64,000 nt of DNA from Nitrospinaceae bacterium (GCA_029261595.1 JAJDAZ010000049.1:62001-126000); one strand, 5' to 3'; shown: positions 53,627 through 63,357, counted from the stretch's first letter. Notes: generated by a model not told the origin, from the sequence alone. A program made the numbers and translations.

Positions 53627-55195
53627 TTATTCTATTTTCAAAATTTTGAGGAAATAAGGCGGTTCCCGGCACTCCGGACAATAGGTCACATGCGCCACTT
53701 GTTTTGATGTGCATTTGAATCCGTCAGCATCTCGATAAAATGAAAGGGGGCCTTCCAAGAATACCGTAAATTGGAGAAGGTCATCCTTTCGCCCACGGTA
53801 GCGGCAAATGCCTTTTTCTTTTAACTTTTGATAAAGCAACCGGACATCCACAAAATGGAAAGAAGTTTCCTTACGGTAAAGACCTACCGAAAAATAAACG
53901 GGGGTGCGAAGAGGTGGGTTGATTCTTTCACTCCAGAACCAGCCATGCATGGATATAAAATATATGCCAGCGGCAAGGACAAATCCACGCAACCACTTTA
54001 AGGACCAGGGCAAAATACAAATGCTAAAGGGAATAATTAACCCGAGCACATTATAGTAGCGAAGGGATGTTTTGGTTACTAAAAACCCAAAGTAACCCAC
54101 GTAACAGATCGGCAATAATAAAATAAATAATTTCCAGAACTCAGCATCCCGGCGACGCAATTCATGGAAAAGAGCCCACCCATAAAGTGCTAAAAGAACT
54201 GCTGAATATGAATACAATAGGATTTGAATGGGTAGAGGAGAGTCATACGAAAAAATTCTACGCAGGATTAGTTCTCCATTCAATACACCTAAAAGCCCAT
54301 GGGCATGAAACCAGATAAACCGAAGGCTCAGGGCCCCGATGATTCCCAGGATGATCCAGGTTAGAAATTTCTGGTGGACCCACATCGGAAAAGCAACTCT
54401 CAATTTTTGACTGTAGACGCCTACCCCCACACTCATTGCCCAAAGAAAAATGACCCAGGCATAGGCTGTTGAGCCCATGTGATTCCACGAGCCTTTAAAT
54501 ATATAAAATATAATGAGGCTGATTCCATGAATCGCACACCCGATCCAGATTTGTTGAAACTTTTTGTCCCTGGAATGTGTGAGCAGGAGGGCCAATGCAA
54601 GAAAAACGGCTATTGTCAGGGCGATGAAAATATAGTGATTCATCACCCCCCAGAAGCTACCTGTGAAAAACAAAACCAGACCCAAAATGGATTTTTTTTC
54701 AGATTCGATCCATGCAACCATTCCTCCTAAAGCAAGAGCCCCGAAAAACCAATTCAGGGCCATCACTTCCCATGCGAATCGACTGTAGAGGGTCTGCAAA
54801 CATGCATTTGTTAAAAACAAAAACAATAGGGCATTCCACCCCCCCAACCTTTTTTTAAGAATTGCGGTGAGCCAGATAATGACTAGAAAATTCAGGAGAA
54901 CACCCAAGAGCCGAAAGTACTTCAGTTTCATGGAGAAAAACTCAACGATGGCACCAAGGTACAAATAAAAAAATGAACCCGTGTAATCATTCTGGCCATA
55001 AAGAGGGTTCTTGCCACTTTCCAGGAGTTGAATCCCGCGATAGATGGATTTGGTCTCGTCTGCATGGATGGCGGGAAAATGACCCAACTGGTAAAAAAAG
55101 AAAAATCCCGTGTATAGAAGGAGCGTGCTTAGAACCCAGGTCTCGGTCCCAAAATTATGGCGGGCTAAAGAATTTTTGTTAATATTTGTATTCAT
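53627..55195 (-). CDS. Polytopic glycosyltransferase-like membrane protein (GT39/ArnT-like)
   Basis: 522 residues with about 11-12 membrane helices. HADETKSIYRGIQLLESGKN after the first helix carries the acidic motif of PMT_2/ArnT-type transferases, which use lipid-linked sugars. The C-terminal 100 residues (after WFWSERINPP) are soluble and contain two CxxC-like pairs (YCPEC). It probably adds a sugar to a lipid, polysaccharide or protein on the periplasmic side. 23 bases from the next gene upstream. Confidence 0.78.
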   Translation of the reverse strand: MNTNINKNSLARHNFGTETWVLSTLLLYTGFFFFYQLGHFPAIHADETKSIYRGIQLLESGKNPLYGQNDYTGSFFYLYLGAIVEFFSMKLKYFRLLGVLLNFLVIIWLTAILKKRLGGWNALLFLFLTNACLQTLYSRFAWEVMALNWFFGALALGGMVAWIESEKKSILGLVLFFTGSFWGVMNHYIFIALTIAVFLALALLLTHSRDKKFQQIWIGCAIHGISLIIFYIFKGSWNHMGSTAYAWVIFLWAMSVGVGVYSQKLRVAFPMWVHQKFLTWIILGIIGALSLRFIWFHAHGLLGVLNGELILRRIFSYDSPLPIQILLYSYSAVLLALYGWALFHELRRRDAEFWKLFILLLPICYVGYFGFLVTKTSLRYYNVLGLIIPFSICILPWSLKWLRGFVLAAGIYFISMHGWFWSERINPPLRTPVYFSVGLYRKETSFHFVDVRLLYQKLKEKGICRYRGRKDDLLQFTVFLEGPLSFYRDADGFKCTSKQVAHVTYCPECREPPYFLKILKIE

Positions 55196-55218
55196 AAACC
55201 CAAAGTATCCTCAGGGAA

Positions 55219-56682
55219 TCAGGAAGAGGGATTTTTTGAAATTAATTTTGGCAATTCCCGAATTAGCAAAAACAAAATTACAATGAGAAGTCCATTTCGA
55301 ACGTTCAATAGAATCACCATCGCCGGGTGAAAATCCCTCAGTAAAGGATGGAGATGGGGGTACATCAACTGGGTCAAAAGAGTGGCCAAAAGAAATATCC
55401 CGCTTATTTTCCACAGGTTTTTGTTGACAGCCACCAGGACGGCCATCAAAGGCCCCACCCAAATCAAAAATTGCGGGGAAAATACCTTGTTGGTGAGCAT
55501 GAAAGCGAGGAGCAGGATCATGGTCAGCAAAACGAATTGATTGGAAACAAAATTTCCTGCATCACTCCCGTTCCTGTCCAGGGAGCGGTTATTCCATAAT
55601 CTTCGGGTGAGGATAACAGCAATAACCGCAAATAACAGAGGGGAAATAAATTTGATTGCATCGGTGAGAGACGACGCGACATTTGCTGAACCATAAGAGC
55701 GATCCAGGGTCACAAGGGAGCCGCCCATTTCAGCCAGCAGGAGGATTCCCGAATAGACAGTTTCAATTTGAATGCCCCTTTCCATGTGGTAGGTAAAACT
55801 TTTAAAGTAATTGGGGCCGAAAATTAAATAAAATCCCGCATTCAGAAATATCAGTCCGATAACCAATCCCGCCATCCCGGCAATTGTCTCTGACCAGAGC
55901 GGCGATTTTTTATGCATCACTAACAGGATCAGCAGGGTCACGATCATGACCAGACCCGGCACGATTTTAGTCAATACTCCGACAGATACTATGAATCCAA
56001 AGAATATATGCCAATACAGGGATCGCTTCCCACTTTGTTGAAGAGCGTGAGTGAATACCAGTGTACTCATCAAAACGAATGTCACCACGATATGATCGAA
56101 CCGGGCCGTAACAATGCTTCCCATGAGTAACAAAAAGGCAAGAGACCACCAAAGCATTCGCTTCATCTGAACCGTTGAGGGAGCCCACCGGGTGACAAGA
56201 TGAATTCCCAAAAAAATATTAAACAGGTATAGGAATCCGAACCAGGCGGAAAGCCAGAATCTGTATTCCTCAAAATTGCTTGCTATTAACGCGGGAATTG
56301 AAACTATGGCAAGAGCACCAGGCTGGTACTCAATGGGTATATCCCGGTAGGGCAAGGGTCTTTCACTATTGATATTGAAACTCTTCTTCTCTTTCCAATA
56401 ATCAACCTCCCCATGCAGAGTTAGCTTTGCATAAGCGTAATAGACCTTTGATGTCCAATGATACTTGTAATAAAAGGAAATAAACCCTAAAGGTCCGTGC
56501 TCCTCCATGATTGCCTGAGCTCTTGAGCCGGAGGGTGATGCCTTCGCCGTTTTTTTGATGTGGTCCCACTCTGTGGGACTGAATCCTTGAAAAAGAAATA
56601 AAATAAGAAAAACGTGCAGACCGATAGCCAAAATAACGGATCTTGATTTCCACCAGATTGCAGGATGTGTGGACGACATCAT
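55219..56682 (-). CDS. Polytopic glycosyltransferase-like membrane protein (GT87-like)
   Basis: 487 residues with 10-11 membrane helices. The loop between the first and second helix is long and ends in YRDIPIEYQPGALAIVSIPA, resembling the 'Y.D.P.EYPPG' feature of GT87 (DUF2029) mannosyltransferases that use polyprenyl-phosphate sugars. The last helix ends with RELPKLISKNPSS. Likely acts in glycan or glycolipid assembly together with its neighbour 23 bases downstream. Confidence 0.78.
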   Translation of the reverse strand: MMSSTHPAIWWKSRSVILAIGLHVFLILFLFQGFSPTEWDHIKKTAKASPSGSRAQAIMEEHGPLGFISFYYKYHWTSKVYYAYAKLTLHGEVDYWKEKKSFNINSERPLPYRDIPIEYQPGALAIVSIPALIASNFEEYRFWLSAWFGFLYLFNIFLGIHLVTRWAPSTVQMKRMLWWSLAFLLLMGSIVTARFDHIVVTFVLMSTLVFTHALQQSGKRSLYWHIFFGFIVSVGVLTKIVPGLVMIVTLLILLVMHKKSPLWSETIAGMAGLVIGLIFLNAGFYLIFGPNYFKSFTYHMERGIQIETVYSGILLLAEMGGSLVTLDRSYGSANVASSLTDAIKFISPLLFAVIAVILTRRLWNNRSLDRNGSDAGNFVSNQFVLLTMILLLAFMLTNKVFSPQFLIWVGPLMAVLVAVNKNLWKISGIFLLATLLTQLMYPHLHPLLRDFHPAMVILLNVRNGLLIVILFLLIRELPKLISKNPSS

Positions 56683-56826
56683 TGGTTGTCTTAAAGCCCT
56701 GAAAACGGGTTGGAAGAGGGAGTAGCGCTGAAGAAAAATAGGGAAATTAAAATTTGCATGAATGGGCTAAATTGCGAGAGGTGATATTATTTGAGAGTTT
56801 AAAGGATCAATCCAAAATTCCAGCTC

Positions 56827-58332
56827 CTACTCATTGACAAGGCGTGAAACCACATAGTCCGAGTTTTCCAAAACGATTTCACCTATTCGAGCCCGCGAAG
56901 GAATGGTTATATAGTAATCCAGTTTATACCTTTTTTTTAAATCCGTCATTTGCTCTGCGTTATCCACTTTCACATGAAGTCGTTGGTACCATTCGTACCA
57001 TTTGTTCTTGTCAACAGGAACAAATTTTTTGGAAACAAACAGGTCCCTGTCCGTTTTTCTTGAAAAAGACCACCAGGTTCTTTCGGGAATCCCTTTAATG
57101 AAAAAAATGGAGCCCTTTTCGGTTTTTTCCTTTGCGAAATCAAGAACCTCTTCCCAAGCATTAACCTTCTGGTCTTTAAAAAAATATGGAACGATAAAAC
57201 TCCTTTCAACGTTGCGGAAAGTTCCGTGGGCAATGAGAACAGCTAAAACCACAACAGCAATATTGGAAACGGCGGAGGATAACTTTTGCCGGGTCAGAGT
57301 GTAATTTAAAAGTAGTATTATTTCTGTGTAGACAAAAAACAGATAAAGTGACACTCCCCTGAAGGGGCGAAATTTTAAGATATCACCCGTTTTATCGAAA
57401 TAGGACACGATGAGAAACGATAAAAGAAAGACGGGAATGATTATGTTGAAATCATTGAAAAATTTTATTTCCTGGGAAAATTTCCTGGTCCGATGAATTG
57501 CAACAGCAAGAATGAAAAAAACGGCGAGGACAATAAATTTCCAAATCACCCAATTTTTGTCTACATTTAAACTTCCATTTACGAAGGGAGCCAGGATGGG
57601 AACTCTGAAAAAAATATAAATCCAATTGAGGTGCATTCCATTGATTTCGCTGGGTCCGGAAAAGACCTTGGGAGCCAGAAAGAGCAGCAATGGAAGAACC
57701 CCTGCAAGGTAAAGGCCCGATATTTTGATCCACTCGCGAGGGTCCATTTTGTTCAATATCAAGTAGCAAATGAAATAAACAAAAATCCATCCAGCGACCA
57801 ATACATGTAAATACGTGGATGCAATTAAATATAGGGTGGCAATTTTACGATTCCCTTTGAATAATTCTGTCATGCTCAGAAATACCAATGGGTAGGCAAA
57901 GACTTTGGGCTCCAGCGACATGAAAATCCATTCGCCGGGAAGGAGTTCCTGTCCGGATTTAATAAAAACCACGAGGACCAGAAGCGCCTCCAGATTGCTG
58001 AGTTTTATTTGTTGGAAGAATCGGGCCAGAGACCAGGCAAATGCACCGGCGGCCAGGAGTCTGCCGAAAAAAACAACTGCTTCAAAACCAAACAGGCTGA
58101 TCAAAAAACCAAAAATGGTTTCAAATACAAACCGATGGCTCACCCAGTGGTCGTAAACAAAGGAATTGGGCAACCATTCCGGAGAGTAGTAAGACTTTGC
58201 CAGTCCGACGTAGATTTCTTCGTTTCCTGAAACTCCAAAATTCAAATAGAAAAGACACAACACGGAAAAAAATAGAAATTCCGTGTTGGCGTTATTGATC
58301 CATGTTTTGAATTTGTTGAGTTGTTCAACCAT
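56827..58332 (-). CDS. Polytopic membrane protein, possibly glycosyltransferase-related
   Basis: 501 residues with about 10 membrane helices and a soluble C-terminal part of about 110 residues (from VNAWEEVLDFAKEKTEKGSI). An acidic loop near the N-terminus (GNEEIYVGLAKSYYSPEWLP) is in the place where GT-C enzymes carry their catalytic acid. I recognise no family with certainty; the outline recalls DUF6798-like membrane proteins. It lies between yejA and the GT87-like gene, same strand. Confidence 0.65.
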   Translation of the reverse strand: MVEQLNKFKTWINNANTEFLFFSVLCLFYLNFGVSGNEEIYVGLAKSYYSPEWLPNSFVYDHWVSHRFVFETIFGFLISLFGFEAVVFFGRLLAAGAFAWSLARFFQQIKLSNLEALLVLVVFIKSGQELLPGEWIFMSLEPKVFAYPLVFLSMTELFKGNRKIATLYLIASTYLHVLVAGWIFVYFICYLILNKMDPREWIKISGLYLAGVLPLLLFLAPKVFSGPSEINGMHLNWIYIFFRVPILAPFVNGSLNVDKNWVIWKFIVLAVFFILAVAIHRTRKFSQEIKFFNDFNIIIPVFLLSFLIVSYFDKTGDILKFRPFRGVSLYLFFVYTEIILLLNYTLTRQKLSSAVSNIAVVVLAVLIAHGTFRNVERSFIVPYFFKDQKVNAWEEVLDFAKEKTEKGSIFFIKGIPERTWWSFSRKTDRDLFVSKKFVPVDKNKWYEWYQRLHVKVDNAEQMTDLKKRYKLDYYITIPSRARIGEIVLENSDYVVSRLVNE

Positions 58333-58391
58333 TTTGAAACGGTGCAGTTCTCAGATAATTAGAAAAATGTGATTTGGCAGGAGATATTTGC

Positions 58392-60275
58392 TCAATTAAG
58401 AGATTTTCCAGAAGCCCGGGCGGACTTCAACTTTTTAGCTTTAGCCTTGTCTAACCACCACCACTCGATGATGTTGTTCAGAATGGAAGCCTGGGAAGGA
58501 TTTATTTCCGGTCGAGAAAATTTGTTCCAGTAAACGACCCGGTCGAGACGAATGTACCAGTGCGGCACGACATAAAACTGGTGGGTCAAAATGCGGTCCA
58601 TCGCCTGGATGTAGGTGACCAGCTCCTTGCGGGTTTTGGCCTCCACGATAATTTCAATCAATTCGTCAATGGCGGGGTTTTCAATGCCCACGAAATTGCG
58701 CGTTCCCGGAGTCTTTGCGGCCTCGCTCCCCCACATATAGCGTTGCTCGTTTCCCGGTGAACGGCTTTGCGGATAACCGACGACCACCATGTCGAATTTG
58801 AAGTTCCTCAACCGTTCTTCATACTCCGCCACTTGCACGACCCGAATATTCATGTCCACGCCGATTTTGCGAAGATTATTCTTATAAGGTTCCGAGATGC
58901 GCATGAAATCCGGACTGGTGAGCAGGTGTTCAATTTCAAAACGCTTGCCGTCCTTCACCCGGATTCCATCATCCCCAATTTTCCATCCAGCGGAATCCAG
59001 AAGAGCATTTGCCAGTTGAACGCTTTTGTCTAACGTCTGGCCTTGGCCTGGGGTCCCTACAGGTTTGGTCAAAGCCGTTTTAGGCACATGCGATTTGTAT
59101 TTTTTCTTCAATCCCAAAAGGATTTCTTTCACCTGTCCTTCAGGCAAGCCGCTGGCCTTCATTTCCGGGTTATTATCGAAATAGTTCTCATTGCGGGTGT
59201 ATTGCCCGTAAAACAAGTTTTTATTGCTCCATTCAAAATCGAAGACCATGGCAATCGCCGCCCGGACTTTACGGGATTTGAACAGGTCATTGCGCGTGTT
59301 CATCGCGTATCCCTGCATACCGGTCACCCGCTCATGAGGAATCCCCTCACGGATGTAATAGCCTTTTTTAACGAAGTCTCCTTTATAGTCCAAAGCCCAG
59401 TCACGTGAACTGTTGATGAGGTTGACGTCGAATTCTCCACCCTTGAAGCCTTCGCGGATGGCCACCGGGTCGAGGAAAATTTTCCAGGTGATGCGGTCGA
59501 AATTATAACGACCGCGATTTTTCGGCAGGTCTTTGGCCCACCAGTCCGGGTTGCGTTTCAGGGTGATGTATTTGCCGAAGGCGTATTTTTCCACCGTGTA
59601 AGGGCCGCTTCCGACAGCAAGGTTGTCGAAGTCCGAACCGAACGATTTCCCTGCCTGCCCGTAAACGTGTTTGGGGAAAATGGGCATCTGGCCGGTGATT
59701 AAGGGAAGTTCCTGATTGAATATCGAGAAATGATATTTGACTGTGTGTTGATCGATTTTCTCGACTTTTTTGATGTCACGGAAATATTGCTTGTACATCG
59801 GATGGTATTGCGGGTCCTTTATTATTTCGAATGAAAAGACGAAATCGTCCGCCGTGACCGGTTTGCTATCAGAAAATCTGGCGTTTTTGTAAAGATGATA
59901 AATCATGGACATGCGGTCTTTTGCCAGCTCCACCCTTTCTACCAGATTGCCGTATTGAGAGAATGGCTCGTCATCATCCGAGGATGAGTCCATCGGTGTT
60001 TGAAAGACCATCGCAGAAATTCCTGGAGCCACAACGCCTTTTAAGGACGACGGGTTCAGTTTAGTGAACGCACCGAAATCCGACAGCACCAGATGCCCCC
60101 CTTTGGGCGCCTTCGGGTTGGCGTATTCGTAGGGTTCCCCGGGTTTATACTTCAGGCCCTCCGGGCCATACAGGGACAGTCCGTGCCCGGATTCCGCGGA
60201 TGCCGCAACAGCCTGGAAGAATACGAGCGAAATGATTATCAGGAGTCTTGTATATAGTGTCATTTTAGGAGGCAT
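58392..60275 (-). CDS. yejA: Periplasmic peptide-binding protein YejA
   Basis: 627 residues (E. coli YejA 604). Signal peptide ends VAASA at about residue 26. SBP_bac_5 features follow: LSLYGPEGLKYKPGEPYEYA, GGHLVLSDFGAFTKLNPSS, ARFSDSKPVTADDFVFSFEI, GSGPYTVEKYAFGKYITLKR, and the late GYPQSRSPGNEQR and VPHWYIRLDRV typical of the YejA subgroup. It captures peptides for YejBEF. The other subunits lie 5 kb away on the same strand beyond three membrane-protein genes. Confidence 0.92.
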   Translation of the reverse strand: MPPKMTLYTRLLIIISLVFFQAVAASAESGHGLSLYGPEGLKYKPGEPYEYANPKAPKGGHLVLSDFGAFTKLNPSSLKGVVAPGISAMVFQTPMDSSSDDDEPFSQYGNLVERVELAKDRMSMIYHLYKNARFSDSKPVTADDFVFSFEIIKDPQYHPMYKQYFRDIKKVEKIDQHTVKYHFSIFNQELPLITGQMPIFPKHVYGQAGKSFGSDFDNLAVGSGPYTVEKYAFGKYITLKRNPDWWAKDLPKNRGRYNFDRITWKIFLDPVAIREGFKGGEFDVNLINSSRDWALDYKGDFVKKGYYIREGIPHERVTGMQGYAMNTRNDLFKSRKVRAAIAMVFDFEWSNKNLFYGQYTRNENYFDNNPEMKASGLPEGQVKEILLGLKKKYKSHVPKTALTKPVGTPGQGQTLDKSVQLANALLDSAGWKIGDDGIRVKDGKRFEIEHLLTSPDFMRISEPYKNNLRKIGVDMNIRVVQVAEYEERLRNFKFDMVVVGYPQSRSPGNEQRYMWGSEAAKTPGTRNFVGIENPAIDELIEIIVEAKTRKELVTYIQAMDRILTHQFYVVPHWYIRLDRVVYWNKFSRPEINPSQASILNNIIEWWWLDKAKAKKLKSARASGKSLN

Positions 60276-60371
60276 CTTTATATGGATTGAGTTATATTTT
60301 CAAAGGTCTGCTTACCTGTATATTAACACTGTGGGCGAAGCGGAAGCCATTATCAATATTAGGGAAATCAA

Positions 60372-61373
60372 ATGCAAGCAGGCTACTTAAATTTACCTCA
60401 AACGGAGCTGGAAAGAAGGGCCGAGGCGGCGTACGACCTTTACCGCGATTGCACCGTGTGCCCGCACGCCTGTCAGGTGGATCGCACTGGCGATGGGCGA
60501 GGCGTCTGCGGCGAGAGCGATCGCTTGACCGTAGGCGCATCGGTTCAGCATTTTGGCGAAGAGCCTCCCTTTACCGGAACGCGCGGCGTGGGCAATATTT
60601 TTGTAACGTCCTGCAATCTGCGTTGCGACTATTGCCAGAATTTCCAGATTTCCCAGGAAGGGCAGGGGACCGGATATTCTTATGAGCAGGTCGCGGAGCA
60701 AATGCTGGGCTTGCAGTCGCAAGGAGTGCATTTCATCGGCTGGGTGTCGCCCTCGCATGTGGTTCCCGGATTGCTGAAAAGCCTTGCTCTGGCCAGAGAA
60801 AATGGGTTGCGTCTGCCGATCATTTATAATTCTAACGGCTACGATGCTCTATCCACCTTGAAACTGCTGGATGGAGTTATCGATATTTATCTGCCGGATT
60901 TGAAATACGCCGAAAATGATATTGCGCGGGACTATTCTCACATCAAAAATTACGTCGATCATTCTCGCTCTGCTATTGAGGAAATGCACCGTCAGGTCGG
61001 GCCGTTGGCGCTCAATGACCAGGGACTGGCCGAACGAGGATTGCTGGTCCGGCATCTGGTCCTGCCCGACGACACCGCCGGAACCTGGGAGACTCTTTGC
61101 TTCATTGCGCTGGAATTGTCCACCAAAGTTCCCGTGAGTTTGATGAGCCAGTACCAGCCGGTTCACAAAGCGGGGCAGAACTCCCGGATTTCCAGAAGGA
61201 TATTTCCGGAAGAATACGAAGCGGCTCTCAAAATGGCACGGGATATGGGCATCGAAACCGTGTTCACCCAGGACCTTGAAGACGAACTGCACAACCTGCC
61301 GGATTTTCGTAAATCAGATAATCCGTTTCCCCTGGATAGGGCAAATTTGGTGGAAAAGATTGAAGCGGGGTAG
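60372..61373 (+). CDS. pflX: PflX-family radical SAM Fe-S enzyme (COG1313)
   Basis: 333 residues. N-terminal cysteines CTVCPHACQVDRTGDGRGVC, then EEPPFTGTRGVGNIFVTSC followed by the radical-SAM motif CNLRCDYC and QNFQIS, then LGLQSQGVHFIGWVSPSHVV, PIIYNSNGYD and IDIYLPDLKY. This is the COG1313 type, related to pyruvate-formate-lyase activases; its substrate is not known. The C-terminus is ETVFTQDLEDELHNLPDFRK and so on. Divergent from yejA. Its last 220 bases recur twice downstream, at 61744-61872 and 63096-63324. Confidence 0.9.
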   Translation: MQAGYLNLPQTELERRAEAAYDLYRDCTVCPHACQVDRTGDGRGVCGESDRLTVGASVQHFGEEPPFTGTRGVGNIFVTSCNLRCDYCQNFQISQEGQGTGYSYEQVAEQMLGLQSQGVHFIGWVSPSHVVPGLLKSLALARENGLRLPIIYNSNGYDALSTLKLLDGVIDIYLPDLKYAENDIARDYSHIKNYVDHSRSAIEEMHRQVGPLALNDQGLAERGLLVRHLVLPDDTAGTWETLCFIALELSTKVPVSLMSQYQPVHKAGQNSRISRRIFPEEYEAALKMARDMGIETVFTQDLEDELHNLPDFRKSDNPFPLDRANLVEKIEAG

Positions 61374-61436
61374 GGCAAGAAGAAGGAAGCTATGAAAGTT
61401 ATTGATGTTAAATAATCACAAATAGGGGATGGGGAA

Positions 61437-61697
61437 ATGGAACATGAAGAATTAAGGCGTGATGACCCGGATGAGCAAAGAGAAATATTACATGGCCATT
61501 TACTAATGCTTAATCTAACACGAGACGCGGAATTCCAGGAAGCGTTAGAAAATGGCCATTTCAGTGTGATTGGTAAAAAGATCAATCTTTATCAATGCAA
61601 AGGTTTCAGTGAAGAAAAAACCGAATTTTTTGAAGTCAATGCACAGCATCCTTCTGGCATTATTCATTATGTATTTTTGTATGGTATTGAAGAATGA
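61437..61697 (+). CDS. Small hypothetical protein
   Basis: 86 residues, acidic, soluble. GGGGA lies just before the ATG. The second half (FSVIGKKINLYQCKGFSEEK) looks like a small beta-rich fold. No family recognised. It is sandwiched between the intact pflX gene and a repeat of its 3' end, so it is probably part of inserted DNA. Confidence 0.5.
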   Translation: MEHEELRRDDPDEQREILHGHLLMLNLTRDAEFQEALENGHFSVIGKKINLYQCKGFSEEKTEFFEVNAQHPSGIIHYVFLYGIEE

Positions 61698-61743
61698 AAA
61701 TGGATCGAGTGGTTAAATTATTGAAAATAAAGTAGCCCCAAGG

Positions 61744-61872
61744 GGAATTGAAACCGTGGTCACCCAGGACCTTGAAGACGCACTGCACAACCTGCCGGAT
61801 TTTCGTAAATCAGATAATCTGTTTCCACTGGATAGGGTAAGACTCAAGGAGATTTCGATTGCAGGACAGTGA
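61744..61872 (+). pseudogene. Second copy of the pflX 3' end
   Basis: 61744-61837 is about 90% identical to 61248-61341 of pflX and reads in frame GIETVVTQDLEDALHNLPDF, RKSDNLFPLDR, then diverges to VRLKEISIAGQ and a stop at 61870-61872. It has no start codon or radical-SAM part. A short leftover or recombination product. Confidence 0.8.
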
Positions 61873-62011
61873 AGGGAAGCTGCTATAATTGTGAACGCGA
61901 CTCATGTTTCCCTGAACTGATCTGATTCCTCCTCCCTGATGACACCTGAAGCAAAATGATCAATTGCAGAACCAACGGACCGACCTATTGAGACCTCACC
62001 CATTGTGAACC

Positions 62012-62025
62012 GGAGAAATTTCTCC
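62012..62025. promoter_or_regulatory. Perfect 14-bp palindrome upstream of the PAS-GGDEF gene
   Basis: GGAGAAATTTCTCC, flanked by AACC and TGGTT so that the symmetry nearly extends. It lies 92 bases before the start of the diguanylate cyclase, a usual place for an operator. No binding protein can be named. The rest of 61873-62117 contains no gene. Confidence 0.3.
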
Positions 62026-62117
62026 TGGTTAACGTGAAGAATTTATACAAGAAATACAAGCGATCTTATTGTATTATGACCACCTCATTTTATGAATGAT
62101 GGTCATCTCAATTAACT

Positions 62118-63047
62118 ATGGTCTTTAACTCAGCGAAAAAAAAAGAGCGGTTTCTCAGCGAAATTATTGAATTGGCGGCAGATTCCATCATGGCCGTGAA
62201 TGAAAACATGGAATTGTTTTTTTTCAATAAAGAAGCTGAAAAAACATTCGGTCATACGTCCGATGAAATCAGGGGAAAACATTTAAATGTCCTTATCCCG
62301 GCCAGGTTTCACAAGCAACATGAGTTTCATGTCCAGAGCTTTTCAGAAAGTGAGGTTGTCGCAAGGTTAATGAACGAGAGGGAAAATCTTGAGGTTCAAG
62401 CTTTACGTTCTGATGGGAGTGAGTTTCCAGCTGAAATTTCTCTCCTGAAGATGAGTTTTGAGAAAGAAAAAATTTTTGTAGCTATTGTTCGGGATATAAC
62501 CAGGCGAAAAGAGCTTGAGAAAGAACTGAGAATTCTTTCCGAGTACGATTCTCTGACAGGCATTTTGAACCGCCGGAAAACAGAGGAACTTTTAAAGCAG
62601 GAAATGAGCCGTGCGTCCCGGTATGACAGAGCCTTATCGCTTTTAATTCTGGATATTGATCATTTTAAAAAAGTTAATGATAATTTTGGCCATGATATTG
62701 GAGATTTGGCGCTAAAACACATGGTTGCCATTTGTTCCGAAAATTTACGCAAGGTTGACTTTATGGGGAGATGGGGGGGAGAGGAATTTGTTATTTTATT
62801 GCCGGAAGTTGGGACGGATGGGATTTCATTGGTAGCTGAAAAACTACGAAAGGCTATTGAAAGCCAACCTCTAATTACTGATTCCTCAAAAGAAGTATCT
62901 TTTACGGTTAGCATTGGCGGGGTGGTGTACAACAAGTCGATGAGTTCATGGGATACTTTGTTTAAACAAGCCGACCAGGCTCTTTATCAAGCCAAGCATC
63001 AGGGTAGAAACCAGTTCTGTTTAAACCCGACTCAATCCTCCAAATAA
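62118..63047 (+). CDS. PAS-domain diguanylate cyclase (GGDEF)
   Basis: 309 residues. PAS domain at about 10-130 (ADSIMAVNENMELFFFNKEA, then IRGKHLNVLIP), short linker, GGDEF domain at about 140-305 with DYDSLTGILNRR-like start (YDSLTGILNRRKTEE), LDIDHFKKVNDNFGHDIGD and GRWGGEEFVILL. RKVD precedes GGEEF at the I-site position, so product inhibition by c-di-GMP is possible, unlike the enzyme at 9169-10206. No membrane segment. It lies between two copies of the pflX 3' end. Confidence 0.9.
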   Translation: MVFNSAKKKERFLSEIIELAADSIMAVNENMELFFFNKEAEKTFGHTSDEIRGKHLNVLIPARFHKQHEFHVQSFSESEVVARLMNERENLEVQALRSDGSEFPAEISLLKMSFEKEKIFVAIVRDITRRKELEKELRILSEYDSLTGILNRRKTEELLKQEMSRASRYDRALSLLILDIDHFKKVNDNFGHDIGDLALKHMVAICSENLRKVDFMGRWGGEEFVILLPEVGTDGISLVAEKLRKAIESQPLITDSSKEVSFTVSIGGVVYNKSMSSWDTLFKQADQALYQAKHQGRNQFCLNPTQSSK

Positions 63048-63095
63048 ATCAATGAAGATTTAACCTGACTCGTATTTATTCATTCAATTAACATC

Positions 63096-63324
63096 AAAAG
63101 TTCCCCAAAGTTTGATGAGCCAGTATCAGCCCATCCACAAAGCGGGGCAGGACTCCCGGATATCCAGAAGGATATTCGCGAAAGAATACGAAACCGCCTT
63201 GCAAATGGCGCGGGATCTGGGCATCGAAACCGTGTTCACCCAGGATCTTGAAGACGAACTGCACAACCTGCCTGACTTTCGTAAATCAGAGAACCCGTTT
63301 CCTTTGGATAGGTCTATAATTTAA
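63096..63324 (+). pseudogene. Third copy of the pflX 3' end
   Basis: About 217 bases (63096-63312) match 61123-61341 of pflX at roughly 85-90%. The frame stays open: SLMSQYQPIHKAGQDSRISR, then RRIFAKEYETALQMARDLGI, ETVFTQDLEDELHNLPDFRK, and FPLDRSII with stop at 63322-63324. Many differences are synonymous, which means the copy diverged while under coding selection or came from a related allele. No upstream part of the gene is present. Confidence 0.82.
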
Positions 63325-63357
63325 TAAATTAATTGGTTAACGACTTTTAAGTAAACA

